Part shown: in pieces, positions 50,322 through 59,664 of the stretch | Position numbering within the stretch: position 1 is the stretch's first letter | Layout of the letters: each line of letters opens with the position of its first letter | From: Desulfobacterales bacterium | GTDB taxonomy: Bacteria; Desulfobacterota; Desulfobacteria; Desulfobacterales; SpSt-501 | Direction of reading: 5' to 3' | DNA length: 62,105 nt | NCBI GenBank assembly: GCA_030834695.1 | Contig: JAUQXK010000079.1 | Span: 1-62,105, forward strand | Program-made: the position numbers and the translations under genes | The notes under the pieces: model-generated | What the model was told of the DNA's origin: nothing | Seen by the model: only the letters and a program-made list of their open reading frames with translations | Databases searched by the model: none

Positions 50322-51731
50322 TCATGCGACGCGGAGGCGGTAGATGGTGGCGGTAACCGGTTCGACGACGATCCGGGTGTCGTCCCCCAACAGCCGCTGG
50401 AAGCGAGCGATGCGGGAACGAACCTCGTCGAGCGGGAGGCCGGGGTAGCGGTGCCGCTGAAACTCGGGCCGGTTGTGGGATCCGGGCAGCCGGGACTTGA
50501 TCTGACGCAGGAGATGCAGGCCTTTGCGCGCCAGCCAGCGATCGGCGCGGTGGGCCCAGGCCCGGGACAGCGGTTTGGCCTGATCCGCCGCGATGCGGTC
50601 GAGGACGTCCACCATGCGCTCACAGGCCATCCGGCCGCCATCGATTCCAGCCAGGTGATGGCGAACGAGATTGAGGCGATCCTGGCCATCGAGCGGGCCG
50701 AGCCGATCCTCCAGAATGCTGCGGAGGGCCCGGCAAAGCTCTTCAAACGAAAAACACTGGTGGCTGAGCGCATTCGGCAGCCGGAAAAACCCATTGTCGT
50801 AAACGTCGTTGACGGTGGCGCGGTAGCTCACGGCCGGAACCCCCACGACGAAAGCTTCCACTCCGGTGGTGCAGCCGTTGTGGATCAGGGCGTTGGCACA
50901 TAATAGCCAGGGTACGACGTTGCCCTGGTTGGTCACCCGCACCCGCGTGCAGCCTGCGGCGATCTGCTGATAGGCGGCATGGCTCTCGGTCGGGTGCGGC
51001 CGGATGACGATCAGGTGATCCGGGAACTGTTTTTCCAGTTCCGGGATCAGACGCTTAAAATCTTCGAAAACGGCCTGCTTATGGTCGCGCAAGCCTTCGG
51101 CGTATTCCCGGCTCATGCCGCGGGCGGCCCGGCCGAATTTGGGTATCTGGCCGGGGCCCTTGGTCGGCTTGAAAAGATTCATATCCGGGCCGAAGGCGTT
51201 CACGTGGTTGAAATTGGTGTTGACCAGAATGAAATTGCCGAATTCCCGGCGGATGCCGTCGATTTCATCGGCATAGTACGCATGCAGTTCGGGGCGCAAC
51301 ATGTCGCTGCGCGGGTTTCCCGTCACGTGAATGGGGATCGCCGCCGGCAGGTGGGGATATTGACGCCAGAGTTCGGCGTTTTCCTCGCCCCAGGCGAAAA
51401 GATGGGTGACGTAGCGAATGGCGGCGGGGTGCAGGCGCCGGGAAAAGTAGATGTCCGGCGGCAGGTGCACCAGGGCCTCTTCGTCCCAGGTGATGATGTC
51501 GTGGCCGAATTTCGCCGCCACCCAGAAGAACAGAAGGCTTCTCACCGTCATGCTTTTGGAGAGATAAATGCTGCGCGGAAAATGGTCGATGCGCATCTCC
51601 ATCTCCCGCCGCGAGCCAATCACCGAAGAAAACCCGCGCCGGCCCGCCACGCATGCCAGCAGGAGTTTAGGATCCAGCTCGCGCACCTGGTTTTCCACCG
51701 GGATCAGCAGGAGTGGTTTGGGCGTTGTCAT
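50322..51731 (-). CDS. Surface carbohydrate biosynthesis protein, paralogue 2
   Basis: This 469-residue protein is the tandem paralogue of the preceding gene, sharing the start LLLIPVENQVRELDPKLLLA, the middle AWGEENAELWRQYP, GNPRSDMLRPELHAYY and the donor-site block VIRPHPTESHAAYQ and NGCTTGVEAFVVGVPAVSYR. Both end in the same RFQRLL-type helix and IYRL tail. The two genes are separated by 19 nt. Keeping both copies suggests two related linkages in the same glycan. The start is an ATG at 51731. Confidence 0.82.
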   Translation of the reverse strand: MTTPKPLLLIPVENQVRELDPKLLLACVAGRRGFSSVIGSRREMEMRIDHFPRSIYLSKSMTVRSLLFFWVAAKFGHDIITWDEEALVHLPPDIYFSRRLHPAAIRYVTHLFAWGEENAELWRQYPHLPAAIPIHVTGNPRSDMLRPELHAYYADEIDGIRREFGNFILVNTNFNHVNAFGPDMNLFKPTKGPGQIPKFGRAARGMSREYAEGLRDHKQAVFEDFKRLIPELEKQFPDHLIVIRPHPTESHAAYQQIAAGCTRVRVTNQGNVVPWLLCANALIHNGCTTGVEAFVVGVPAVSYRATVNDVYDNGFFRLPNALSHQCFSFEELCRALRSILEDRLGPLDGQDRLNLVRHHLAGIDGGRMACERMVDVLDRIAADQAKPLSRAWAHRADRWLARKGLHLLRQIKSRLPGSHNRPEFQRHRYPGLPLDEVRSRIARFQRLLGDDTRIVVEPVTATIYRLRVA

Positions 51732-52000
51732 GGGCGATTCGTTAATACCAGAATAATAAAATCCCTCTTATAGGCCGCAACAAAATTCATTGTCAATATA
51801 TTTCAATCGGTTGGAACTTGTGCGGGGCGTATTAGCAGAGATGCTGGCTGAAAGCATCCGGCCGCTCCATTCGATGATGCGCCGGCAGTTGGCGCTGGAG
51901 CGAAATTCCAGCGGCCGCTGGCGTCGATGGAAAAAAGGGAGCCAGCCAGAGAATTCATCGAACATCGTTCCGAGCCCGGCACGGCGGAGCTTGTTCGGGG

Positions 52001-53245
52001 CTATCGCCGGGCCAACTCGCGATACAGAGCTGCATAGCGGTCCAAGATGTGATCCAAATCCATGGTCTGTTCAACCCACCGGCGGCCCTTCTGGCCTAAA
52101 TCGTATCGATAGTCGGCATTCCGAATGAGGCGTTCGACTTCGGTCGCCAAGGCTTCCGGTCGGCGTTCAATCAACAGGAATTCGCGCCCGGGCTGGCCGA
52201 GGTCTTCGGACAGAGTCGGGAAAGGGGTCAGAATCACCGGGACGGCCGAAGCCATCGCCTCGAGCACGGCGTTCGGCATGCCCTCCTTTTGGGTGGGAAA
52301 CACAAAAATGTCACAGGACTGGTAATAACATTCGATATCCTGCACGTGCCCGGTAAAGTGAATGCGGTCCGCTGCTCCGGAAGCGGCAATCAATGCTGCG
52401 ATTTTGCTTTCGAATTCCCCCTTCTGGTAATGGTCCGGATCGAAGCGCGCTCCGATGATGACCAGGTGGGCCCGGGGAAAGCGTTGCGCCAGAGGCGCCC
52501 AGGCCTCCAGCAGCAGATCGCAGCCCTTGCCGGGGATCACGGATCCCACCGTGGCGATCATGATGGATTGGTCGTCCATTCCCAGGGATGCCCTCAGGCG
52601 CCGGCACGGGTCGCTGCCTCGATGGGGGCAAAACCGCTTCAGGTCGACTCCGTTGGGGATCACCTCGATCCGGCTTCGGAATCCCAGCTCGCGCGCATGG
52701 CGGCCCATGGCGGCGCTGCCGGCGATGATGCAATCCAAGTGGCGGCTGAGCTCCCGCAGCGCCCAGCGGCGAATCATTCGCTTCAGCGCAGCGGCCGGCA
52801 GTTTCGCGGGCGCCGTGTAGGCATAGGCGATGGAGATTCCGCGCCGTCGCAGCTGACGCAGCCAGGGGATGGAGCGATGCGGAATGGCCTGGAACAGCTG
52901 TACGACATGCGGGGCATATCCGGGCTGCCGGCAAAATTTCACGATCTCACGGTTGAAGAGGATCAGGCGGCGCCATCCTTTTTCCTCGGGCAGACGGATC
53001 CGGTGAACCGGGGTGCCGTCCACCGGCTCGGTCGGGATGACGTCGCCGATGGCATAGCGGTTCCATTCACGGGTGAAGTCCGTGTCGATCCACTTGGAGG
53101 ACTTGGGAGTGCCCGTGATGACGCGCGCGCTAATTCCGCGTTGACGCAGCCCAGGAAAGTACCGCAGAAACCGCAGCGTACCGCCGCCGTGCAGGGGGAA
53201 AAAGTGCTGAGACGCAAAACAAAGCTCTACGCAACCGTTTGGCAT
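52001..53245 (-). CDS. Glycosyltransferase family 4 protein
   Basis: The 414-residue protein is a GT-B retaining glycosyltransferase of family GT4. The N-terminal domain has the glycine-rich FPLHGGGTLRFLRYFPGL; the linker IEVIPNGVDLKRFCP opens the C-terminal domain, then GSVIPGKGCDLLLEAW, HFTGHVQDIECYYQSCDIFVFP and the donor-binding EGMPNAVLEAMASAVPVI with the EX7E glutamates. It most likely uses a nucleotide sugar to extend a surface polysaccharide. The ATG at 53245 lacks a strong ribosome binding site. Gaps of about 270 and 130 bp separate it from its neighbours; no clear feature is seen in the former. Confidence 0.93.
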   Translation of the reverse strand: MPNGCVELCFASQHFFPLHGGGTLRFLRYFPGLRQRGISARVITGTPKSSKWIDTDFTREWNRYAIGDVIPTEPVDGTPVHRIRLPEEKGWRRLILFNREIVKFCRQPGYAPHVVQLFQAIPHRSIPWLRQLRRRGISIAYAYTAPAKLPAAALKRMIRRWALRELSRHLDCIIAGSAAMGRHARELGFRSRIEVIPNGVDLKRFCPHRGSDPCRRLRASLGMDDQSIMIATVGSVIPGKGCDLLLEAWAPLAQRFPRAHLVIIGARFDPDHYQKGEFESKIAALIAASGAADRIHFTGHVQDIECYYQSCDIFVFPTQKEGMPNAVLEAMASAVPVILTPFPTLSEDLGQPGREFLLIERRPEALATEVERLIRNADYRYDLGQKGRRWVEQTMDLDHILDRYAALYRELARR

Positions 53246-53375
53246 GAATGATTCGCTCCGTTATGGAAGGCAGAGAATAAGATGGCTTCGGATATGTGAA
53301 AACCATCACGTCCCCCCCAAAAAAAATTACCACCATCGGATAGGGGGGCAAGATTTCGGCAACGTTCAAACAAGG

Positions 53376-54860
53376 CTACTCGCCGGGCTTGGGCGGATGT
53401 CCCTTCGTGAATCTGGACGTGTACGCCATCCCCCCGAGAAAGCCGACCAGATAAACCCCCTTGTAGTCGCGCATCGCCTGTCCGGTCAGGCAGCTAGTCA
53501 AAACCAAGGCCAACGCGCTGAGCGCGAAGAGAAAATAGTCGAAGGGGATGCTTCCGTCGCGGTGACCCTGCCAGAGCGCTTTGATGATCAAACAACCAAG
53601 GGCCCCATAAAACAGCAGACCCACTGCACCGAACTGGATGAGGATGTCAAAGCCGAGATTGTGAAAATGGTTGTACCTGGCAATGCGCGCGTATTCACTT
53701 GATGAGGTTGCGATCAGGATTTCGGATGTCCCGGGGCCGTATCCGGTCCACGGCCGCGCCCGCCATTTTTCCCAGAACAGTTTATAGATCAATAGACGCT
53801 CGTAAAGACTGTCGATATTGTCGTCTCCGGCCTTGGTATGGATGTCGATATCGCCGGATAGAATTTGGATGTAAGCCTCGCCGCCGGTAAGCAGCCGGCG
53901 TTCGATAATGTTTGAAAAAAGCGTGAGACCCGCGGCGGCTGCCAATAAAACGATGATCAGGGTGCGGGGTTTGATACGGAGTTTGTTGGACCGGTGCCAT
54001 TTCCACATCAGCGCGGGCGTTAGGATCAGGATCGTCGCGGCCCATGCGGATCGGGATTGCGAAAAAACGAGACCCGCCGCACTCGCAGCGGTCATTATCA
54101 TCCAAAAGATTTTTCGGATGCGATGAACGGTCTTGCGTTCGACATCGCCCCCTATCTGCCGATACAACAGCAGACAGCCGGCCAGGACCACGGCATTCCA
54201 CACCCCGAAGCGATTGGCCGTTGATCCGAAGGCCGCGCGCTGGACACCGGACCATAGAAGCTGCGCAGTCTCCGGAAAATCCAGCCAGTCCAGCTTTCGC
54301 AGCACTCGCACGATAAACCCAGTCATCAGGGCCAACACGAGCCAATCCCATCGGCGGCGGGCGTGATGCATCCAGAACGCGACGATGAAGACCGTGAAAA
54401 ACGCGATTTGAATGGATTGGACGGCCCCTTCAACGATGAGGGATCGATACGCGTGAAACTCGGTGACGGCCAAGAGGGTTCGGATCAGCAGAAACAAGAG
54501 AAATGCGAGGCTCAGCACAATCAGTGGATCTTTTGTGACGGTTGTTCCGGTCGAGCGCCATCGAAAAACCAGGGCGAGGCTCATCAGCAAGAACCCTTCG
54601 TGCACCAAAAGGGTTCGATAAAGAACTCCGAACGAGAAAAGCAGCAGGCCCACCCGGCCCGCCGCATCGATCCAATCGGAGCGATTCATCGCCGCAACAT
54701 GCGCCCGCACCGATGCGCTCCACGAATCGATGGATTTCACGTCGATATCTCCGGGCCCGCCGGGACCAGATGCTTCATCTAAAAAGAAAATCTCCGTTAT
54801 TCGAGCCTCGGTTGCTGGCCGGCTCGCTGGCTCTTGTTGAGTAACGATGATATGGGTCAT
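53376..54860 (-). CDS. O-antigen ligase / polymerase family membrane protein (Wzy_C domain)
   Basis: This protein of about 494 residues has around ten to twelve hydrophobic helices and the Wzy_C-type motifs SQSRSAWAATILI and the large periplasmic loop with RPWTGYGPGTSEI and YNHFHNLGFDILIQFG, where the H-x-H region carries the catalytic residues in ligases. It would either polymerise or ligate glycan chains in the periplasm. The N-terminus is unusual: some 70 hydrophilic residues precede the first helix (VGLLLFSFGVLYRTLL). Possible starts are 54893, 54860 and an internal ATG at 54689; none has a strong ribosome binding site. It is divergent from the FkbM-type methyltransferase gene. Confidence 0.85.
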   Translation of the reverse strand: MTHIIVTQQEPASRPATEARITEIFFLDEASGPGGPGDIDVKSIDSWSASVRAHVAAMNRSDWIDAAGRVGLLLFSFGVLYRTLLVHEGFLLMSLALVFRWRSTGTTVTKDPLIVLSLAFLLFLLIRTLLAVTEFHAYRSLIVEGAVQSIQIAFFTVFIVAFWMHHARRRWDWLVLALMTGFIVRVLRKLDWLDFPETAQLLWSGVQRAAFGSTANRFGVWNAVVLAGCLLLYRQIGGDVERKTVHRIRKIFWMIMTAASAAGLVFSQSRSAWAATILILTPALMWKWHRSNKLRIKPRTLIIVLLAAAAGLTLFSNIIERRLLTGGEAYIQILSGDIDIHTKAGDDNIDSLYERLLIYKLFWEKWRARPWTGYGPGTSEILIATSSSEYARIARYNHFHNLGFDILIQFGAVGLLFYGALGCLIIKALWQGHRDGSIPFDYFLFALSALALVLTSCLTGQAMRDYKGVYLVGFLGGMAYTSRFTKGHPPKPGE

Positions 54861-55062
54861 CTCCGCCGTATGGCGATTTTGACCACATGGCATCCTTCAA
54901 GTCAAGTGAACACGGCGCGCCGACGGGTCCTTCCCGTTCCCGATTTCATCCTTGCATGGTTAAGCGAACTTCTATATAAACGCATTCGATTCATTCTATT
55001 CGACTCGAGCGGTTCCATGAACGCTGCAATCGCCATTAACGTTGACGGGTTGAGGCTTCAGG

Positions 55063-55878
55063 ATGTTTTATAAATACTGGATTGGCCTTTTGGAGTTTCT
55101 GCTTTTAAGGGTTTATCGTATCAACGCTCCGGACCGAAAGAAGGCGAAGGTCTACGATGCGTTTTATCCGGTTTACGACGCACGCATCCTTGGAGAGAGC
55201 ATTCGATTATACTGCCCCAACCTCAAGGTGTTCAAACGCTGCGAATCTTTTCTGCGCAAGGAGCCTGAAACCATCGAGTGGATTGAGTCCTTTTCTGCCG
55301 GGGCGACGCTGTTCGATATCGGAGCCAATATCGGATTGTACTCGTTGCTGGCGGCCAAGAAAGGACTGGCGGTGGTGGCATTTGAACCGGAGTCACAAAA
55401 TTTTGCCGTCATGAACGCCAATGTTTTTCTCAATTCCCAGGCCCACCGGGTGACGGCGCTCAATCTGGCGCTATCGGATCGCAATGCCCTGGATTATCTT
55501 TACATGCCCGTTTTCTCCGTCGGTACCGCATTCAACCAGTTCGGAGTTGCTCCCGCAGCCGCTGCGGCTGCGGACCGGTTCCGAAACAGCTTTCGGCAGG
55601 CGGTTTTTTCCTACACCCTGGACGCCTTTACCGAGCAGTTTTCCAAATCGGTGCCAACGCATATCAAAATTGACGTCGACGGAATTGAAGACAAGATCCT
55701 CGCCGGGGCCTCCCGAACGCTGGCGAGTCCGGACGTCCAGTCCCTGCTCGTGGAGCTGGACAGCAACCGAGCGGAGGACCAGGAAGCGCTGAAGGGTATA
55801 CTATCGAAGGGATTCAAGATCGCCTCCCAGACTCCCAAGGGCGACACGGGCGTTTACAACTTTATTTTTCGTCGATGA
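55063..55878 (+). CDS. FkbM-family methyltransferase, copy 1
   Basis: This 271-residue protein is a class I AdoMet-dependent methyltransferase of the FkbM type, often modifying hydroxyls of sugars in surface glycans. Motif I is TLFDIGANIGLYSLLA near residue 85, followed by VVAFEPESQNFAVM, and the late HIKIDVDGIEDKILAGA is the FkbM hallmark. The N-terminal 70 residues are a family-variable region starting with a hydrophobic stretch. It is transcribed opposite to its glycan-locus neighbours. It shares about a third of its residues with the second FkbM gene downstream. Confidence 0.92.
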   Translation: MFYKYWIGLLEFLLLRVYRINAPDRKKAKVYDAFYPVYDARILGESIRLYCPNLKVFKRCESFLRKEPETIEWIESFSAGATLFDIGANIGLYSLLAAKKGLAVVAFEPESQNFAVMNANVFLNSQAHRVTALNLALSDRNALDYLYMPVFSVGTAFNQFGVAPAAAAAADRFRNSFRQAVFSYTLDAFTEQFSKSVPTHIKIDVDGIEDKILAGASRTLASPDVQSLLVELDSNRAEDQEALKGILSKGFKIASQTPKGDTGVYNFIFRR

Positions 55879-56016
55879 CGTGATCCGGCCTTTCCGTGCC
55901 AGCGTTTCCCATTTGGCGGAGGTCTGCGGAGTTTTTCGATCTCCACCGGCGATAAACATGGCGTCGCTGGCCCCGCCTCCGCCCGCCGCCGCTTATTAAT
56001 CGTCCCGAAATAGCAC

Positions 56017-56120
56017 CGTCATGCCGGACGTGATCAGCCTGCCCCGTACCACGATACGGGGGCATCCAAAACGGGTCGAATTCACTGGATCCCGGCTAAC
56101 AGCGCGCCGGAACGGCGACG
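56017..56120. repeat. Degenerate palindromic intergenic element
   Basis: The ends CCGTCATGCCGG and CCGGAACGGCGACG are imperfectly inverted, and an internal hairpin CCCCGTACC/ACGATACGGGG lies at about 56042-56061. The words TTCACTGGATCCCGGC are familiar from intergenic palindromes in related genomes. It fills part of the 285-bp gap between the two FkbM genes. Confidence 0.45.
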
Positions 56121-56163
56121 TAAAGACAATTATGAGAACGTTAATAAACCCATCGAGGTTTCT

Positions 56164-57057
56164 ATGATGTTTGCACCGTTGTGGCCTCTGTTGCGAAACC
56201 AAGCCCTGCGCAGCGATGGTCGAACCTGGCCGTGGCCGGAGCAGCACTACCTGCGGAAGCTCATCAAATGGTCGTTTCAGCAACGGGCGCGGCTGGTGCG
56301 GCAGGTCGAGATCATCGCCGGCGCATCGTCGTTTCGGTTCCGCTGCGAAAATTATACCGAATTCGCGCGCTGCTTGAAAATGTTCGTCAAGGAACCCGGC
56401 ACCTGTGAGTGGATCGCGTCCCGGGTGGAGCCGGGCGATGTGTTCTACGACATCGGCGCCAATATCGGGGTCTACACGGTGTTAGCCGCTCAGCGCGTGG
56501 GTGCTTCGGGCAAAGTCTTTGCCTTTGAACCTCACAGTGCCACGTTTGCCCGATTGCTGGAAACCATATCCATCAACGGCCTTTCCGAAATCGTCACGGC
56601 GTGCAGCTGCGCGCTTCACGAGCAGCAGGGCTTTTTTCCGTTCAGCTATTTTTCGCCCGAAGCGGGTTCTTCGCAGAGCCAGCTCAACTCTCAAGCGTCC
56701 GGCCCGCGGGACCGGGATCCCTCCGCGGTGGTCGAACTTAAATTTTCGGCGTCCCTCGACAGCCTGATCTCGACGGGAGGCTTTGCTCCAGCCGACCACG
56801 TCAAAATCGACGTGGACGGGAACGAATTGATGATTCTGAAGGGCATGCGCGGCCTTCTGTCCGGGCACCGGCCGCCGAAGTCGATCCAAGTCGAAATCAA
56901 CCCGGGCCAGCGGGCAGACATCATAGGCTTCATGCAGTCCCATGGCTACGTGCCGGCCCAGGCGCATCACACGCGCAAGGGAGCCGAACTCGCTGGAGAA
57001 GGCGCCGACCCGAAGGACCATGCCTACAACGTGATTTTTCAGCCGCGAGCGAAGTAG
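56164..57057 (+). CDS. FkbM-family methyltransferase, copy 2
   Basis: This 297-residue protein is a second FkbM-type methyltransferase. Motif I reads VFYDIGANIGVYTVLAAQRVG, followed by VFAFEPHSATFARLLE; HVKIDVDGNELMILKGMRG is the FkbM hallmark. A GAGGT ribosome binding site precedes the ATG at 56164. An internal segment SYFSPEAGSSQSQLNSQ, present in several sugar-modifying FkbM enzymes, lies near residue 160. It is a paralogue of the gene 285 bp upstream, so the glycan may carry two methylations. It converges with the following minus-strand gene with about 90 bp between stops. Confidence 0.92.
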   Translation: MMFAPLWPLLRNQALRSDGRTWPWPEQHYLRKLIKWSFQQRARLVRQVEIIAGASSFRFRCENYTEFARCLKMFVKEPGTCEWIASRVEPGDVFYDIGANIGVYTVLAAQRVGASGKVFAFEPHSATFARLLETISINGLSEIVTACSCALHEQQGFFPFSYFSPEAGSSQSQLNSQASGPRDRDPSAVVELKFSASLDSLISTGGFAPADHVKIDVDGNELMILKGMRGLLSGHRPPKSIQVEINPGQRADIIGFMQSHGYVPAQAHHTRKGAELAGEGADPKDHAYNVIFQPRAK

Positions 57058-57144
57058 GCCGCCACGTCCATCGACGCCGATCGGGCGCTCCCGAGGCGGC
57101 CCGCGATGAAGTCACCGAAGACCCGCCCCCCTCCGCCGAGGATT

Positions 57145-58737
57145 TCAATCAACCTTGGGAGTATCGGTTTTGTCAGCCCGGATGTAGGTGAGGGGATCCG
57201 CTCCGTGGGCGGCGGCGGCCTGAAGCCGCATTTTGCGCTCATGCTTTTCGCGCTTTTTCTTCAAACGGCCCAGGAGCCGGCCCACCTTGAACGCGAGCGC
57301 GACGGGATACAGCGCGCATCGCAGCAGCCGCGTCTGCATGGACGTCGCAGGTTTCGCAGGGGCTGTCTGCCGCAGTTCCGTGATCGCGCGCGCGATGAGG
57401 GGGACGCAGGGTTGCTGGACGCCGTGCGGCCGAGCGAAATGCGCGACGAATCGAGCGATCTGTCGGCTCATCCGGTCGCTATCCCGCAGAATGGTCTGAA
57501 GATGCGCGATATGCTCATCCAGGTCTTTGGCGAGATAAAGGAATCCGCCGTTTTCCTGTTTCAAATAGCTGAAGTGAATCGTGTTGGACTGGCTTTCGTT
57601 AAACTCGCTCGCCAGCACGCTGAGAACGCACCTCCCGATGATGGCACTCTCGATCATGGCCGTGGTGTTCACGCCGACGACGGCGATGCTGTGGTGCACC
57701 GAATCATAGAAATTGCGCTTGGCGGATTCGGTGATGGCGTATTCGCCGTCGGCCGGCCAGACGACGACGTTGCCGTAGGCGCTGAAATCGACGGCCCGCC
57801 ACTGCTCAGCATATTCCGGGTAGGGGCGAATCAGAAAGCCGGCCTCGGAAAGCCCGGGGACTCCGGAACTTCGGATGGCTGCGATCCATTTCAAAACAAA
57901 GGCGCGTTCGTTGGGGGCCATAAAATTGGACGAGCACATGTACATGAGGATGGGGCGGTCCGGCGGCAGCCCGACCGTCCGGCAGAAGTCCTCCCGGGTG
58001 CGGGAAGGTCTGCGGACAAACCACTCGTCGAAATACTGAGCGCCCGTCACCACAATGCGTTCGGCACCCGCTCCGTGGAGTTCGACGGCTTCCTTTTTTT
58101 GAATGTCGTTCCACAGAAGGATGGTGTCCGGGTTGCCCCGCATGGCTCCCTTGGTGGTCAGGTTGTCCCAACTCGCCACACAATAGGCCGTGGGGACGCC
58201 GAGAGACCGGGCCGCCCGCAGGTATTCGGACTGGAGTCCGGAGTGAGACAGCAGCGGTGAGACCAGGACCGCATCCGGCCCAATTTTGCGGATAAAGCGT
58301 TTATAATGGCGGGAGGCGGGGACGGCGCGGTCGACGGCCCGCAGCATCGCGGTCAGGGCGTCTCGCCCGGCCGGGGTCTTGAACCCGAAGCAGCGGTTCG
58401 TCAACCAGACAAAGGCCGGCGAGATCCGGACTTCCACTCTTTCCCGCAGCCGGGCCGCGCTGCTGAAAAACGGCTTGAGGAAAAACAGGTAGTCTTCGGC
58501 CCAGGACATCGCAATCAGGAGATCGCGCCATACGCCCGGCCGTTTTCCGGACACCACCTCGTAGCGGAACCGCTCCGGGAACTCATCGGCCAGCGTTTCA
58601 TGCAACGTCCCCCCGCGGTATTTTTCCAAACTGAAATAGGCGACGTGGACGTTGTGGCCCTCTTTCAGCATGAACCGAAGCGTATCGTGATAATACTTCA
58701 TCACGCGCGGTTCGGTCATCATGAACAGAATCTTCAT
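57145..58737 (-). CDS. Glycosyltransferase-like / CDP-glycerol glycerophosphotransferase-like protein
   Basis: The 530-residue protein has a GT-B-like layout. The N-terminus MKILFMMTEPRVMKYY looks like a nucleotide-sugar transferase start. The C-terminal half has RPILMYMCSSNF, GFLIRPYPEYAEQW and the block VVGVNTTAMIESAIIGRCV, comparable to the donor-site region of the two tandem paralogues in this locus. After about residue 460 there is a basic, Lys-rich tail (LLGRLKKKREKHERKMRL). No family is certain; an anomeric or phospho-sugar transferase is most likely. It is probably co-transcribed with neuA, whose stop lies about 70 nt upstream. Confidence 0.75.
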   Translation of the reverse strand: MKILFMMTEPRVMKYYHDTLRFMLKEGHNVHVAYFSLEKYRGGTLHETLADEFPERFRYEVVSGKRPGVWRDLLIAMSWAEDYLFFLKPFFSSAARLRERVEVRISPAFVWLTNRCFGFKTPAGRDALTAMLRAVDRAVPASRHYKRFIRKIGPDAVLVSPLLSHSGLQSEYLRAARSLGVPTAYCVASWDNLTTKGAMRGNPDTILLWNDIQKKEAVELHGAGAERIVVTGAQYFDEWFVRRPSRTREDFCRTVGLPPDRPILMYMCSSNFMAPNERAFVLKWIAAIRSSGVPGLSEAGFLIRPYPEYAEQWRAVDFSAYGNVVVWPADGEYAITESAKRNFYDSVHHSIAVVGVNTTAMIESAIIGRCVLSVLASEFNESQSNTIHFSYLKQENGGFLYLAKDLDEHIAHLQTILRDSDRMSRQIARFVAHFARPHGVQQPCVPLIARAITELRQTAPAKPATSMQTRLLRCALYPVALAFKVGRLLGRLKKKREKHERKMRLQAAAAHGADPLTYIRADKTDTPKVD

Positions 58738-58805
58738 GCGAGCATTCCCAGATTCGGATTCGCAGCACGCGGCGGAGCCTGCGCCGGCCGGCCGCGGAAG
58801 GCGGA

Positions 58806-59585
58806 TTATAAACGATACGGCCGCTGACGCACCGGGGGGAGCCGGGCGGTCCGGTTCTGCACCATGTGCTCCGCCAGGTCCCAGTCGTAAGGCTGGTTCA
58901 CGTCAAAGCCCTCGGCGTCGCGGGTGAGGAAGGGCATGACCACGTGGCCGGCGATGGTGCGGCCCTCCAGAACCACGCGCGACCAGGCGATCTCAAGGCT
59001 TGCGTTTTGCACATAGACTTCAGGCAGCGACGGGTACTGGCTGCTGTGCCAGGGCTGGTCGGCCGGCCCGATCGGCAGGAGCGGCAGCATGCGCCGGCCG
59101 CGGATGACCCACATTTTTCCGGGGTGCTGGCCGCATTTTTCAACGGCCCGCAGGGAGTCGACGCCGACTTCGGCGCGGAACTCATTCCATGCGCGTTGGA
59201 TCGTCTCCGGCAGGCGGAACGGACTGGTGGGCCGCAGAATGCTGAAACAATCGCAGGGGCGTCCGTCGGCGGCGAGCCGTTGGAGCGTATACTCGATCCA
59301 TTCGATGTCGGGCGAGCTGTCTCCGGAAAATTCGGCCGGACGCATGAAAGGGACCTCCGCACCATAATAACGGGAGATTTCCGCATAGCGCTCGGAATCC
59401 GTCGAAACGATCACGGCCGCGAAGATCCCGCTCTGGATCGCAGCCGCAATGGAATAGGCGATCAGCGGGTGTCCGGCCAGTGGCCGGATATTTTTGTCTG
59501 GAACGCGCTTGGAGCCCGAGCGAGCGGGGATGAGGGCCACGACGGAAGGGTTCGATAACGGCGGGTTCGGGTCGGCAAGGGTCAT
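58806..59585 (-). CDS. CMP-nonulosonate (acylneuraminate) cytidylyltransferase
   Basis: This 259-residue enzyme activates a sialic-acid-like nine-carbon sugar with CTP. The N-terminal signature LIPARSGSKRVPDKNIRPL is the CTP-binding loop of CMP-sialate synthetases; VIVSTDSERYAEIS and CDCFSILRPTSPFRLPETI follow, and the late GFDVNQPYDWDLAEHMV completes the fold. It could act on neuraminic, legionaminic, pseudaminic or Kdo8N-type acids; these cannot be told apart by eye. Its neighbour is an aldehyde dehydrogenase, and a SDR and NeuB-like gene lie further upstream on the same strand, so the gene belongs to a nonulosonate pathway. Confidence 0.9.
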   Translation of the reverse strand: MTLADPNPPLSNPSVVALIPARSGSKRVPDKNIRPLAGHPLIAYSIAAAIQSGIFAAVIVSTDSERYAEISRYYGAEVPFMRPAEFSGDSSPDIEWIEYTLQRLAADGRPCDCFSILRPTSPFRLPETIQRAWNEFRAEVGVDSLRAVEKCGQHPGKMWVIRGRRMLPLLPIGPADQPWHSSQYPSLPEVYVQNASLEIAWSRVVLEGRTIAGHVVMPFLTRDAEGFDVNQPYDWDLAEHMVQNRTARLPPVRQRPYRL

Positions 59586-59664
59586 TTTCTTTTAGCCCTC
59601 TGGAGCAGATTTGGAATTGGGAAGGCGGAAAGAGAAAAAGGTTTTTGCTTTCCGACCTCCGCAT

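Noticed and set aside
50303-50794. N-terminal extension of the first surface-carbohydrate gene
   Set aside because: The extension overlaps the end of the second paralogue in another frame and has no family similarity; alignment of the two paralogues fixes the start at 50302.
51732-52000. Possible small gene between paralogue 2 and the GT4 gene
   Set aside because: Short frames on both strands exist but none has a ribosome binding site or recognisable family words.
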